From NCBI GenBank assembly GCA_905236545.1, contig CAJOQO010000321.1, positions 1-22,607 on the forward strand: a stretch of 22,607 bases of DNA, in the 5' to 3' direction. Position numbers and translations under genes: made by a program. Below the pieces are notes generated by a model that had not been told where the DNA came from, ran no database searches, and saw nothing but the letters and a program-made list of their open reading frames with translations. The DNA is from an uncultured Lachnospiraceae bacterium. Lineage in GTDB: Bacteria > Bacillota > Clostridia > Lachnospirales > Lachnospiraceae. Shown in pieces: positions 6,550-14,872 of the stretch (positions within the stretch are counted from its first letter, which is position 1; each line of letters opens with the position of its first letter).

Positions 6550-9378
6550 CTATGCGGTCTGCTGCAGCTTCGGCCTTGACTTCCGCGGCGAGACTTCCTT
6601 CTTTGTAAACCTCCCCAGATCCACGGTGAGGCCCTTCTCCACCGGCGGCAGAACTTCCAGTCCGGTGTTCGGAATCTCGACCGTACCGCCGCCCCCGATC
6701 CGGGTGAACAGCAGATTCAGGACGTCGGAGGGAGAATGGATCGCATTCATCGAGTTCTCTATTCCGGTCAGAAGCTCCTGGATCAGAGAAGCCTGCAGGA
6801 CGTCCCCTCCTTTCTCCTTCAGGCTGATGATCTCATCCAGTGCCCGCAGATCGATCCACCTTCCCCCGAGATAGACCGCGCTGCTGAATTCGATCAGGGA
6901 ATTCCTGTCGCTTCCTGCCTGTCCGTGGATCAGCACGGGAATGGTATAGCCCGGCGTGCTGACGAGCTGCATGACATGTCCGTCGATCCCCCCGTTGGTG
7001 GACGAAGAATAGTAGACTTCAGGGAAGGTTCCCCTGAACCATGCCGCGATCTCCTCCTTAAGGTCGTGAAGCTTCCGTTTTGCCTCCGCGGCTTTCGTAT
7101 CTATTGCCTCCTGTACCTCAGCCGCCGCGTCCGGGCCATTTTCCATCAGCGCATCGGCGATCGCGTCAAAAAGTCCCTTCTTCTCCTCCGGAACCGTCTC
7201 CCCTGCCGCCGGCTTCGCGCCGCCGGATGCGGCCTCTGTTTCCGCAGGCTCTCTGTCCTCCGCCATCGCGTCCTGGAGAAACTGCGGAAGTACGCTGAGA
7301 TCCCCCTTCGTCACATGCGCGATCAGGTTCTGCATGGAGCCGATCAGCTTATCCACATCCATGGTGCAGACCATCATGATCCAGTTTTCATCCGCGAAGG
7401 TTTCCGTATCCGGTACCGTGAGCGTCAGAAGCGCCCTGTCCGGATCGAACTCATCCGGAATCCGGTTCTGTCCCAGGCGTACGGCTCCGATCGCCTCCGC
7501 CAGGCTGGTTCCATACTGCTCAAGGCCGGCTGCTTTCAGTGCCCATGGAAGCAGATCGGCAAGCTGCGCGTAGTCTGTTCCCGGAACCAATGCGCAGGCA
7601 ACGGTGAACCAGAAGGAGCGGCCCTCCTCGAGGGTCATTCCGCCCTGATCGTACAGAAGATACGCCAGGCGGTTCAGCAGGGAAGAATTCGTATGGATGC
7701 CGCCACGGTCATTGAGCGCCGTCGCTTTCTGAACCGCAGGGGTATAATACAGATCCCAGGTATATTCAGGCTGTCCGAATCCATGCGGCTGCTCCATGCT
7801 CCTGAGAGGCCTTACGCTGTTATTCCCTATGATCCAGCCGGCATTCTCCGCACCCTCCAGCAGCCTGTCACAGGTCTTTCCCTGAATATCGCTCAGGGCT
7901 TCACTGATCGCGCCGCAGTCATTCTGACGCACCACGCTCGTCATCACGGAATCGGTGACACAGTGCGTGAACTCATGGGCAAGCACATCCAGGCACTGAG
8001 AATAGTCATTGGCCTGGCTGGCAAGGAACAGCTCCCAGCCCAGATTATGTCCCGCATAGGATGCATTGTCCACCGGATTGTGATCCTCGTCACAGTAATT
8101 ATTCAAGATCAGGATCGGCGTATCCATGCCATCCGCGCCGCTCCAGCCGATTGCCTTGTAGTAATCGTACGCCCTGCAGTAGTTATACAGGGCCAGAAGC
8201 CCCTTCTGATCCCACTCCAGGTTATCCTGGCTCGACTCCAGAACCACATTGTTTCCATTGTGAAGGAATTCATAGCAGTCCCCGACGACGATCCGCCGCT
8301 CCAGATTCCCCAGATAATACGTGCCGGTACGTCTGTCCCGCATCAGGGTCACGGAGATCTCCTTCTCTTCCCCGCCGGACAGATCGACATATCCGGTATA
8401 CTCCGCCGGTTCCATGAATTCAAACACATAGCTGGCGTCAAATCCGCTCTCCCCCGCCTCGTCTCCGGGAAGAATGGTGGGCAGGCTGTACAGATACTCG
8501 CCGGACATCGTTACATAATGCGCAAGGTACGGCAGATCATTGCTCCGGTCTGTCCGGCTGCCCGGATTGTCCGTGTAGACGGCCCAGACATAACGGCATC
8601 CTTCCTCATCCGAATTCACATCATAGGTCAGGGCGACGGGCAGGATCACCCGGCTGGTATACGCCCCGAGAAGCTCCGCCTCCGGCATCTTCTGATCCGC
8701 CATATGCTGAAGGACGATCTGCTCCGCCTGGCCGCCGGGAATCATCACGGTCTCCTCCGCGTCAGGCGTTCTGCTGACCAGGCTGCTGGTCAGGCCGGTC
8801 ATGACGCCCTGGCTGTCGGTGATCACCTTTACCGCTCCGCCCAGCACCGTGGTATCAGCGTACATCTGGCGGAACACATAATAGACGTTCCCATTCGCAT
8901 CGTACAGGATCCGCCAGGGCTCAAGACTGGTATACTCATTTCCGCCCAGATCGCCAAGCATGAGGGTGATCACCTGGGCGGCGTCCTCAAAGCTCAGCAC
9001 CGGCTGGTCCGTAACGGAACCGTCGATCAGCGTCACCTTCCCGTCATGGGTATAGGTGTAAGCCTGAACCGGAATGTCAGGCGCCGGGGCGGGCTGCTGT
9101 TCCGTTTCCGAAAGAAACAGGCCGTCAGGGATGTTCTCCGGCTGAACCTCATTTTCCTCCGCTTCGTCACTGTACACTGCTTCCGTTTCGTACCCGATGC
9201 TCTCGTCGGAAACAATATCTTCCTCCGAAGGAAGCACATCCTGCTCATAGAGAGAATCCTCTTCATAAGTGGAATAGTCATCCCACCCGGTGTCTGCCTC
9301 CTCCGCCCGCACCGCGGGTGCTGCGAGACACAAAGCCATGGACCACACTGTCATTGCACAAAGCAGCTTTCTTCTCAT
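6550..9378 (-). CDS. Secreted M4 (thermolysin-like) metalloprotease with large C-terminal extension
   Basis: A predicted exported zinc endopeptidase of 942 residues. The signal peptide (residues 1-25, ending VRA) is followed by a very acidic segment rich in Glu, Asp and Tyr (about 26-95), a PepSY/FTP-like propeptide (about 105-330), and the M4 catalytic domain (about 355-636). Zinc ligands and catalytic residues are present: HEFTH at 468-472, the third ligand E493 in GAISEALSD, and H562 in GGIHTNSSLLN. Residues 640-942 are not typical of M4 enzymes: a linker, an Ala/Glu-rich predicted coiled coil (about 725-770) and a possible beta-rich segment, with no sortase signal or repeats. A GGGGG-type site precedes the ATG. 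It follows the EAL gene by 43 bases, suggesting c-di-GMP-linked expression. Confidence 0.88.
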   Translation of the reverse strand: MRRKLLCAMTVWSMALCLAAPAVRAEEADTGWDDYSTYEEDSLYEQDVLPSEEDIVSDESIGYETEAVYSDEAEENEVQPENIPDGLFLSETEQQPAPAPDIPVQAYTYTHDGKVTLIDGSVTDQPVLSFEDAAQVITLMLGDLGGNEYTSLEPWRILYDANGNVYYVFRQMYADTTVLGGAVKVITDSQGVMTGLTSSLVSRTPDAEETVMIPGGQAEQIVLQHMADQKMPEAELLGAYTSRVILPVALTYDVNSDEEGCRYVWAVYTDNPGSRTDRSNDLPYLAHYVTMSGEYLYSLPTILPGDEAGESGFDASYVFEFMEPAEYTGYVDLSGGEEKEISVTLMRDRRTGTYYLGNLERRIVVGDCYEFLHNGNNVVLESSQDNLEWDQKGLLALYNYCRAYDYYKAIGWSGADGMDTPILILNNYCDEDHNPVDNASYAGHNLGWELFLASQANDYSQCLDVLAHEFTHCVTDSVMTSVVRQNDCGAISEALSDIQGKTCDRLLEGAENAGWIIGNNSVRPLRSMEQPHGFGQPEYTWDLYYTPAVQKATALNDRGGIHTNSSLLNRLAYLLYDQGGMTLEEGRSFWFTVACALVPGTDYAQLADLLPWALKAAGLEQYGTSLAEAIGAVRLGQNRIPDEFDPDRALLTLTVPDTETFADENWIMMVCTMDVDKLIGSMQNLIAHVTKGDLSVLPQFLQDAMAEDREPAETEAASGGAKPAAGETVPEEKKGLFDAIADALMENGPDAAAEVQEAIDTKAAEAKRKLHDLKEEIAAWFRGTFPEVYYSSSTNGGIDGHVMQLVSTPGYTIPVLIHGQAGSDRNSLIEFSSAVYLGGRWIDLRALDEIISLKEKGGDVLQASLIQELLTGIENSMNAIHSPSDVLNLLFTRIGGGGTVEIPNTGLEVLPPVEKGLTVDLGRFTKKEVSPRKSRPKLQQTA

Positions 9379-9421
9379 ATCCCCTTTTCCCCCTTCTTCC
9401 GGACCGGACGCGGCAGCCCTG

Positions 9422-11767
9422 TCAGCCTGCTTCCGGACCGTTCTGTGCAGTATCCTCCGCCGCAGTTCCTTCAGCGGCTTCCGGACCGTCCTGTGCAGTA
9501 TCCTCCGCCGCAGTTCCTTCAGCGGCTTCCGGACCGTCCTCCTTTTTTACACTTCTCTCCCTCAGATACTTCTCAAACTCCTCTCCCGGAACCGGCCTGG
9601 AGAAATAATACCCCTGAATATAGTCACAGCCCAGCTGCCGGAGCGTTTCCATCTGTTCCTGCGTCTCAACGCCTTCCGCGATCACCGGTACCGACAGATA
9701 TCGCGCAATGTCGATGATGATCCCCAGCATGCGGGTATCTTTCCCGTTCCGGAACGCCGCCCGCACGAAAGCCATGTCGATCTTCAGTACATCGATCGGC
9801 ATATCATTGATCATATTGAGGGATGAATAACCGGTGCCGAAATCGTCCATCTCGATCCGGAACCCGGCCTCGCGGAGCTGCTGCACCGTCCGGATCATCC
9901 GCACCGAATCATCCATATACGCCGATTCTGTTATTTCCAGAAGGATGTCATCCGTCGTCAGTCCGTATTCTCTGATCAGTCCTGTGAGCAGCGCCGGCAG
10001 ATCAGGATTGTACATATCCACCCTGGAGATGTTGACGGAAACCGGAAGAATCTTCCCATACCGTTCCTTCCAGGTCTGGAGCAGCTGTGCCGTATGCCTC
10101 CAGACATAGGTGTCCAGCTGTCCGATCAGGCCATTGCCCTCAAACAGAGGGATAAAAACATACGGCTTCAGGAGACCGAGTTCCGGATGCTCCCAGCGCA
10201 CCAGCGCTTCCGCCCCGGACATCACAGGCGCAGTGCCCCGCACATCATACTTGGGCTGCAGGTACACCTGGAACTGTCCGGTCCGGATGGCCTCGCTGAA
10301 ATCACTGATCAGACGGTCGTTATACAGCTCTTTTCTGAGAATCGTCTCATCATAATACGCAATCTGCGTATGGTAAACTCCCCGGATCGTGTCCGCGGCG
10401 GTTTTGGCCATGTCAAATCTCCGCACCGGTTCGACACTCTTGTCGACATCCGAATAGATCCCCATCCTGATCCGTACCCGGGTATCATCCTCTCCGCTCT
10501 CGTCGATCCTGACGCTGGCCTGCTCCAGAAGGGCGGAATAGTCCTCACGGTGCGGACAGTACATCATGAAAACATCAGCCCCCTGCCGGCACAGCACCCC
10601 GTCCGTTTTCAGGATCTCCTCCAGAAGACGGCCGGCGATCCGCTTCAGCACCTCGTCCCCGCGGCTTCGCCCATACCTTTCGTTGATCATCTGAAAATGA
10701 TCTGCGTCCAGCAGCACCGCGTCCATCGGCGCATGCTTATGGTGCTGGTCATACTGCTTCACATAATGATAAAAATACTGGGGCGTATACAGATCGGTCA
10801 GCGGATCCCTCTGCGTGCGGTCGATGGTTTTCCGGTTCTCTATCAGCTCCATCAGAAGGCTCACCCCGGTCAGCGTCCCGATCACCAGAAACAGGATCAC
10901 CAGGAAAGTGATCAGCCTCGTTCCCGACCGGCCGGCGTTGTCCATCAGCATCTTCATCGCGGAAGGCGGGAAGGCACGGATCATCATCCAGGGTACATCG
11001 GACAGCCGCTGTCCGCAGGCAATCGCTTTCTGGCCCTGATCCGGATAGGAAAAGGTCGCGGACGCTCCCCGGGAGAGCGCCTCTTCGATCCGGTCAGACT
11101 CAGCCTGGGAGCATTGCTTCTCTTCCTTCAGCCAGGTCAGATAATTCTGCGGACTGTTCTCCAGGGTAGAGCCGATCACGGTTCCGTCCGGTTCGCACAG
11201 CCAGCTCTCTCCCTCATAACCGAACAGACTGTAATCGAGCGTTTCGCGGATCCGGTCCTCCCCGTAATACCCGGCCATCACGCCAAGGATCTCCTCCTCA
11301 TAGAAGACCGGCGCGTAGAACCCCAGGACTCTCTCCCCGGTCAGACGGGACTCCGGCAGAAAGAAGATTCCCGATTCGCCCTGCATTCCGCTCAGAAAAT
11401 ACTCCCTGTCGGCCAGGTTCGCCGTCACGCCGCGGCTGGTATAGTCGTCCCCGCTCCGGTCGATGAAGCACAGGGTATCAAAGACCGAATTCTCCTCATT
11501 TGCACGAATGACCGCAACATCCGCCCAGGGAGAGGTGAGGCTCTTCCCGTACAGATATGCGGTCGATTCTATAAAACCCAGATTCTCCGTGAGCAGGTTG
11601 TCCAGGGTTTTGATCCCCTGCGTCGTCAGCTCACTGATGTATTCCTCGCTCTGCCCGGTAATGGTTTTCCGGTTATCGGCCATAAACCGCCACAGCGACA
11701 GAGCGATGCCGGTTATAAACAGCACCGCCAGAACGATTCTGAAGATGAATGTCCTGGTCTTCTTCAT
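9422..11767 (-). CDS. Membrane Cache / degenerate GGDEF / EAL c-di-GMP phosphodiesterase
   Basis: A predicted inner-membrane sensor enzyme that hydrolyses c-di-GMP. The 781 residues show TM1 (about 7-28), a large extracellular Cache-like domain (about 35-280), TM2 (about 285-307), a GGDEF domain (about 318-475) and an EAL domain (about 485-735). The GGDEF signature is degraded to GADVF (396-400), so cyclase activity is unlikely. The EAL domain has its key residues: EAL at 520-522, VNIS, EITES, DDFGTG (641-646), KID and AEGVET. A tail of 2.4 copies of a 16-residue acidic repeat ends the protein. The ATG follows the solute-binding protein TAG directly, with GGGAG inside that gene, so translation is probably coupled. 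Confidence 0.9.
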   Translation of the reverse strand: MKKTRTFIFRIVLAVLFITGIALSLWRFMADNRKTITGQSEEYISELTTQGIKTLDNLLTENLGFIESTAYLYGKSLTSPWADVAVIRANEENSVFDTLCFIDRSGDDYTSRGVTANLADREYFLSGMQGESGIFFLPESRLTGERVLGFYAPVFYEEEILGVMAGYYGEDRIRETLDYSLFGYEGESWLCEPDGTVIGSTLENSPQNYLTWLKEEKQCSQAESDRIEEALSRGASATFSYPDQGQKAIACGQRLSDVPWMMIRAFPPSAMKMLMDNAGRSGTRLITFLVILFLVIGTLTGVSLLMELIENRKTIDRTQRDPLTDLYTPQYFYHYVKQYDQHHKHAPMDAVLLDADHFQMINERYGRSRGDEVLKRIAGRLLEEILKTDGVLCRQGADVFMMYCPHREDYSALLEQASVRIDESGEDDTRVRIRMGIYSDVDKSVEPVRRFDMAKTAADTIRGVYHTQIAYYDETILRKELYNDRLISDFSEAIRTGQFQVYLQPKYDVRGTAPVMSGAEALVRWEHPELGLLKPYVFIPLFEGNGLIGQLDTYVWRHTAQLLQTWKERYGKILPVSVNISRVDMYNPDLPALLTGLIREYGLTTDDILLEITESAYMDDSVRMIRTVQQLREAGFRIEMDDFGTGYSSLNMINDMPIDVLKIDMAFVRAAFRNGKDTRMLGIIIDIARYLSVPVIAEGVETQEQMETLRQLGCDYIQGYYFSRPVPGEEFEKYLRERSVKKEDGPEAAEGTAAEDTAQDGPEAAEGTAAEDTAQNGPEAG
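9431..9540. repeat. 48-bp tandem repeat encoding the EAL protein tail
   Basis: Two 48-base units (9431-9478 and 9479-9526) differ at a single base (T versus C near 9441), followed by 14 bases of a third copy. The length is a multiple of three and encodes DGPEAAEGTAAEDTAQ twice on the minus strand. Near identity suggests recent duplication and possible copy-number variation between strains. Confidence 0.9.
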
Positions 11768-12901
11768 CTACTCCCGCGCTTCCGCCGCCTCCCGAATTGC
11801 CTCGTTTACCGCGCCTGCCCACTCCGGATCAAACATGAAGCCTTTCTCCCTGGCGATTTCCTGGTATGCTGCTTTTAGTTCAGAGACATCGATCTCATGG
11901 AACGAGACGCCCAGCGCCTCCAGCTCACCGCGAACCTCCTCATTGCTCTCTACAAGACGATTCCGCTCCCACTCGACGCCTTCCTGGACTGCATCCATGA
12001 AGGTGCCGGTCAGATCCTCCGGGATCCTCTCCCAGGCTTTCTCCGACATGAGGAGAATGATGTAGATAAATGCATGTCTCGTGTTGGTGATGTGCTTCGT
12101 TACCTCATAGTAGCCGGAATTGAGACAGTTCGCCGTAGCGTTCTCACAGGCGTTGATCTTCCCTTCCCTCAGCGCATCCATCACCTCCGGGTAAGGCATC
12201 GCGATGGGGTTCGCGCCAAAAGCCTCGAACACTGCCTGATGATATTTATTCTCCATGGTACGGATCGTGATCCCCCTGAAATCATCGATCTTCTCAATCG
12301 GCTTTGTCGAGAAGGTATTGCGGAACCCGGACTCTTCAAATCCGATCACATGAAGCCCCAGCGTCAGGGCCCTCTCCCGGATCAGGTTTCCGAGCCTCCC
12401 GTCCACCGCAGCGTGAGCCTCCTGCGCATTCTCCCACAGATAGGCCTGATCCAGGATATTCATCTGCGGAATATAGTTTGTCAGGACAGAATTGGCGCAG
12501 GTCGCGATGTCCAGCTCGCCATCCATGGCGCGCTCCACCAGCTCCCGCTCGCCCATCTCGCTACCGGCCTCAACCCGGATCCGGATCCGTCCGTCCGTCG
12601 CCTCCGAGACCAGCTCCGCGATCTTTCTGCCGCCCTCCGCGTAAGGAGAAGAATCCGGATCCACGAAGTACATGGTGAAGGAAATGCTCTCCCCGCCCTC
12701 CGTATCCGGCTCTGTCTGATCCGAAGGTTCTGTGGAAGCATCCTCCGGGAGATCACGTACGGAAGCCGTTTCTTCCGCCGTATCTTTCTTTCCTGAGGGA
12801 TCCTGTTCTCCCGGCGGTGAAGATCCGCCGCTGCAGCCTGCGGCAAAAAGCAGCACGCCTGCCATAAACAGGGCCAGAATTATCATCCTGCAATATTTCA
12901 T
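11768..12901 (-). CDS. TRAP-type (DctP family) solute-binding lipoprotein, orphan
   Basis: A predicted extracytoplasmic lipoprotein that binds a small organic acid-like ligand. From the ATG at 12901 it has 377 residues: a lipoprotein signal with lipobox FAAGC (Cys23), a Ser/Asp/Glu-rich linker to about residue 70, and a DctP fold. Typical DctP features are visible: ISFTMYFVDPDSSPYAEGG, GFRNTFSTKPI, the carboxylate-binding arginine in RGITIRTMEN, and GANPIAMPYPEVMDALREGKINACEN. A longer frame to a GTG near 12982 would put coding sequence before the lipoprotein signal, so it is rejected. No DctQ or DctM permease gene is in the window; the next gene, with zero spacing, encodes a sensory EAL phosphodiesterase. 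A role in ligand sensing rather than import is plausible. Confidence 0.85.
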   Translation of the reverse strand: MKYCRMIILALFMAGVLLFAAGCSGGSSPPGEQDPSGKKDTAEETASVRDLPEDASTEPSDQTEPDTEGGESISFTMYFVDPDSSPYAEGGRKIAELVSEATDGRIRIRVEAGSEMGERELVERAMDGELDIATCANSVLTNYIPQMNILDQAYLWENAQEAHAAVDGRLGNLIRERALTLGLHVIGFEESGFRNTFSTKPIEKIDDFRGITIRTMENKYHQAVFEAFGANPIAMPYPEVMDALREGKINACENATANCLNSGYYEVTKHITNTRHAFIYIILLMSEKAWERIPEDLTGTFMDAVQEGVEWERNRLVESNEEVRGELEALGVSFHEIDVSELKAAYQEIAREKGFMFDPEWAGAVNEAIREAAEARE

Positions 12902-12905
12902 AAGA

Positions 12906-12932
12906 TTACATCCGCTCAATGATATGATGTAA
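12906..12932 (-). promoter_or_regulatory. Hairpin overlapping the translation-initiation region of the lipoprotein gene
   Basis: A perfect 7-bp inverted repeat (TTACATC with GATGTAA) with a 13-base loop ends five bases before the ATG at 12901. The only Shine-Dalgarno-like bases (GCGGAT) fall within or beside its 3' arm, so folding could limit translation. No matching riboswitch class was recognised. Confidence 0.4.
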
Positions 12933-12949
12933 GAGTCAAAAGCCCTGAA

Positions 12950-12977
12950 GCCGTGGCAGAAGTAACTTTGCCCCGGC
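12950..12977 (-). promoter_or_regulatory. Strong hairpin in the leader of the signalling operon
   Basis: Nine-base arms (12969-12977 and 12950-12958) pair at eight of nine positions around a 10-base loop. It has no following T-run. With the hairpin at 12906-12932 it makes a structured leader for the lipoprotein-EAL-protease-GGDEF transcript. A possible promoter lies further upstream (about 12990-13060) but no convincing box pair stands out. Confidence 0.4.
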
Positions 12978-13048
12978 ATCACGACAGTTCATGAGGATAA
13001 GTTGTTTAGACGTTCCATGCTGACAATTTATCTTAGTTTATCCCTCTC

Positions 13049-13078
13049 AAAAAAGCAACCATTGATATTCCAATGCCG
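13049..13078 (-). terminator. Intrinsic terminator after the carrier protein gene
   Basis: On the minus strand CATTGG and TCAATG form a 6-bp stem (one G-T pair) with an AATA loop at 13060-13075, flanked by a further GC/GC pairing and followed by six T (13054-13049). It lies just after the carrier protein stop and separates that operon from the signalling operon. Confidence 0.65.
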
Positions 13079-13088
13079 CTCAGGCTCT

Positions 13089-13316
13089 TTACTCCTCCAT
13101 CAGACGGGTTATCAGCTTCCACATCGCTTCAGCGGAATTGAAGTTCGCGGGAATGATCTCCACTGCCGGGATCGAGATGTCAAATTCATCCTCGAGCTCC
13201 GAAATCAGCGCAAGCACGGTAAGAGAATCCAGAAGATGATCATCGATCAGCGCCTTCTCCCTGTGAAAATCAATCTCCGGCTGCATGTCTTCAAGAATTT
13301 CATAAAGCTTTTCCAT
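13089..13316 (-). CDS. Free-standing acyl/aminoacyl carrier protein (DltC-like)
   Basis: A 75-residue carrier protein with the phosphopantetheine attachment motif LLDSL (Ser31) at the start of helix 2. The acidic helix-2 sequence (SELEDEFDISIP) and the segment PANFNSAEAMWKLI resemble D-alanyl carrier proteins and small clostridial carrier proteins. It would be modified by a phosphopantetheinyl transferase encoded elsewhere and charged by the adenylation enzyme two genes upstream. A perfect AGGAGG lies seven bases before the ATG, the best ribosome binding site of the cluster. It is the last gene before an intrinsic terminator and follows the decarboxylase by about 147 bases. Confidence 0.88.
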   Translation of the reverse strand: MEKLYEILEDMQPEIDFHREKALIDDHLLDSLTVLALISELEDEFDISIPAVEIIPANFNSAEAMWKLITRLMEE

Positions 13317-13463
13317 ATTTGTCCTCCTGATTCGGATCTGTACCGGATCAACCTGGTCATTTGACGAAAGACTCCCTGATGATACCAGCGTTTCCCTGTA
13401 TGATTCCGGTACAGCTCCTGAATGATTCTCGCCTGCATGGCTGCCATGTCAGGCTATGATTCG

Positions 13464-14717
13464 TTACAGATCCATTCCTCCATTGAGCGGCCACACCGGA
13501 TGCGCGTCCCGCAGGAGCATGCTCTCCCCGTTCTCCTTCCGCCATACCACCGCCGGAAGATCCCTGCTCAGAAACAGGGAGATCCCCTCCGTCATGCAGT
13601 ATGCGCCGGCATTGCGAAAGGTCAGGACATCCCCGATCTTCAGATCATGAACCGGCAGCTTCTTCACCAGCAGGTCATTCGTTGTGCACAGCGAACCGCA
13701 CAGATTCCAGACCGGGTCGTCCTGAGACGCCTCACGGGCAGGCCAGAGATCAAAGAGCGGATGCTTCATCGCCATGAACTGCCCGAAATAGGTCAGGTGG
13801 TGAATGCCGGAATCCAGAATCGCGTAATTCTCCCCGTGATTGCATTTCACATCCGCAACCCTGGTGATCAGGCTCCCGCAGGACGCGGCGATTCCGCGGC
13901 CAAGCTCCAGCGTCACAGGAGCCCGGAAGCGCATCCCGCGAAGCAGCCCGAAAAACTCCCGCATGTACGCGTCCTCATCAAAGGTCTCGCCGGAGAAGTA
14001 CATTGCCGGGAAGCCCGGACCGTACTCCAGCTCCGGAACCCGGACTCCCGTCTGAGCGAAGACCTCGTCCACAAAGTCGTCCAGCAAAGCCAGCTCTTTG
14101 CGGTGCTTTTTCAGGGACGTTTTCTGCGTGCCGGAGAAAAACTGGATGCCGGCCAGGACGAGCAGTTTCTCCTCATCCGGCTGTCCGGCAGCCTGAGAAG
14201 ATTGCTCTTTTCCATCCGGCAACCCGGAAACCTGAAACGCATCCCGGTATTCCTTCAGAAGGTCCAGGATCTCCTGTCCTTCCATCCCAAACTGGCTGCC
14301 GCCGGTGAGCCGCGGCATCAGCCTGACCCTTTGCCGGTACTCAGAGGAAAGCGCGCGGATCAGTTCAAACTGATGAACCGATTCTACGGTAAGGATCCCG
14401 CCGCACAGGCCGTGTTCAAAGGCGTACCGCATGGAAGCCTCGTCCTTGTTCACGCCGGATAGAACAAACCGCTCCGCCGGAATCCCCTGCTTCTCACACA
14501 GATACATCTCACCGGGAGAACAAATCTCAAACCGTTCCACGCAGTCTGTCAGGAATCCGCCCAGAAATGGATTCGCCTTGACCGCGAAACACAGGCTGAC
14601 GTTTTCCGGCAGCCATGAACGGAGATAGCGCACTCTCTCCTTCAGCAAACGCTCTTCGAATACGTACAGCGGGGTCGGATACTGCTCCAGCAGTTCCGCC
14701 AATGCTTTCTGTTCCAT
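13464..14717 (-). CDS. Fold-type III PLP-dependent decarboxylase (DAP decarboxylase-like, possibly acting on a carrier-bound substrate)
   Basis: A 417-residue enzyme of the alanine racemase-fold decarboxylases. Visible features are the PLP lysine in CFAVKANP (K47), the phosphate-binding GPGFP (233-237), ELGRGIA (271-277), the active-site cysteine in GSLCTTND (C344) and Y373 in NAGAYC. The usual HxHxGSQ strand of diaminopimelate decarboxylase reads GIQFFSGTQ (190-198), so the histidine that normally stacks on PLP is Phe. A charged insertion of about 20 residues precedes it. From memory, related changes occur in BtrK-like enzymes that decarboxylate an aminoacyl group on a carrier protein. Its neighbours, an adenylation enzyme and a carrier protein, support that reading over lysine biosynthesis. 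AAGG seven bases upstream supports the start. Confidence 0.85.
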   Translation of the reverse strand: MEQKALAELLEQYPTPLYVFEERLLKERVRYLRSWLPENVSLCFAVKANPFLGGFLTDCVERFEICSPGEMYLCEKQGIPAERFVLSGVNKDEASMRYAFEHGLCGGILTVESVHQFELIRALSSEYRQRVRLMPRLTGGSQFGMEGQEILDLLKEYRDAFQVSGLPDGKEQSSQAAGQPDEEKLLVLAGIQFFSGTQKTSLKKHRKELALLDDFVDEVFAQTGVRVPELEYGPGFPAMYFSGETFDEDAYMREFFGLLRGMRFRAPVTLELGRGIAASCGSLITRVADVKCNHGENYAILDSGIHHLTYFGQFMAMKHPLFDLWPAREASQDDPVWNLCGSLCTTNDLLVKKLPVHDLKIGDVLTFRNAGAYCMTEGISLFLSRDLPAVVWRKENGESMLLRDAHPVWPLNGGMDL

Positions 14718-14770
14718 TCTTATCCTTTCCTGCCCGGCAAACCCATCTTCCGGCAGACGGCTGCGCCTGC

Positions 14771-14846
14771 ACGAAAGACGGTTTTCTTCTGCACGGTATA
14801 CGGCAGCCGGTCATTCCCTGTACGAAGGACGGTTTTCTTCTGCACG
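14771..14846. repeat. Pair of 25-bp direct repeats between adenylation and decarboxylase genes
   Basis: Bases 14771-14795 and 14822-14846 match at 24 of 25 positions, with starts 51 bases apart. Each copy begins and ends near GCAC/CTGCAC and can form a modest hairpin. They fill most of the 155-base gap between the two genes. Confidence 0.85.
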
Positions 14847-14872
14847 ACAGGCAGATGCCGCTTCCGCGTCTG

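Noticed and set aside
6736..9717. A 993-codon open frame on the plus strand, antisense to the M4 protease.
   Set aside because: It mirrors the real gene, has no domain or ribosome site, and its composition is the reverse image of a GC-rich coding strand.
12902..12982. An N-terminal extension of the solute-binding lipoprotein from a GTG near 12982.
   Set aside because: It would bury the lipoprotein signal 27 residues inside the protein and run through the leader hairpins.
12940..12990. A c-di-GMP (GEMM) riboswitch in the leader of the signalling operon, suggested by a GGGCAAAG stretch.
   Set aside because: The remaining conserved GEMM segments are not present.
13247..13447. A 66-codon minus-strand frame between the decarboxylase and carrier protein genes.
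   Set aside because: It overlaps the carrier protein start in another frame, has no ribosome binding site, and its second half is a shadow of that gene.
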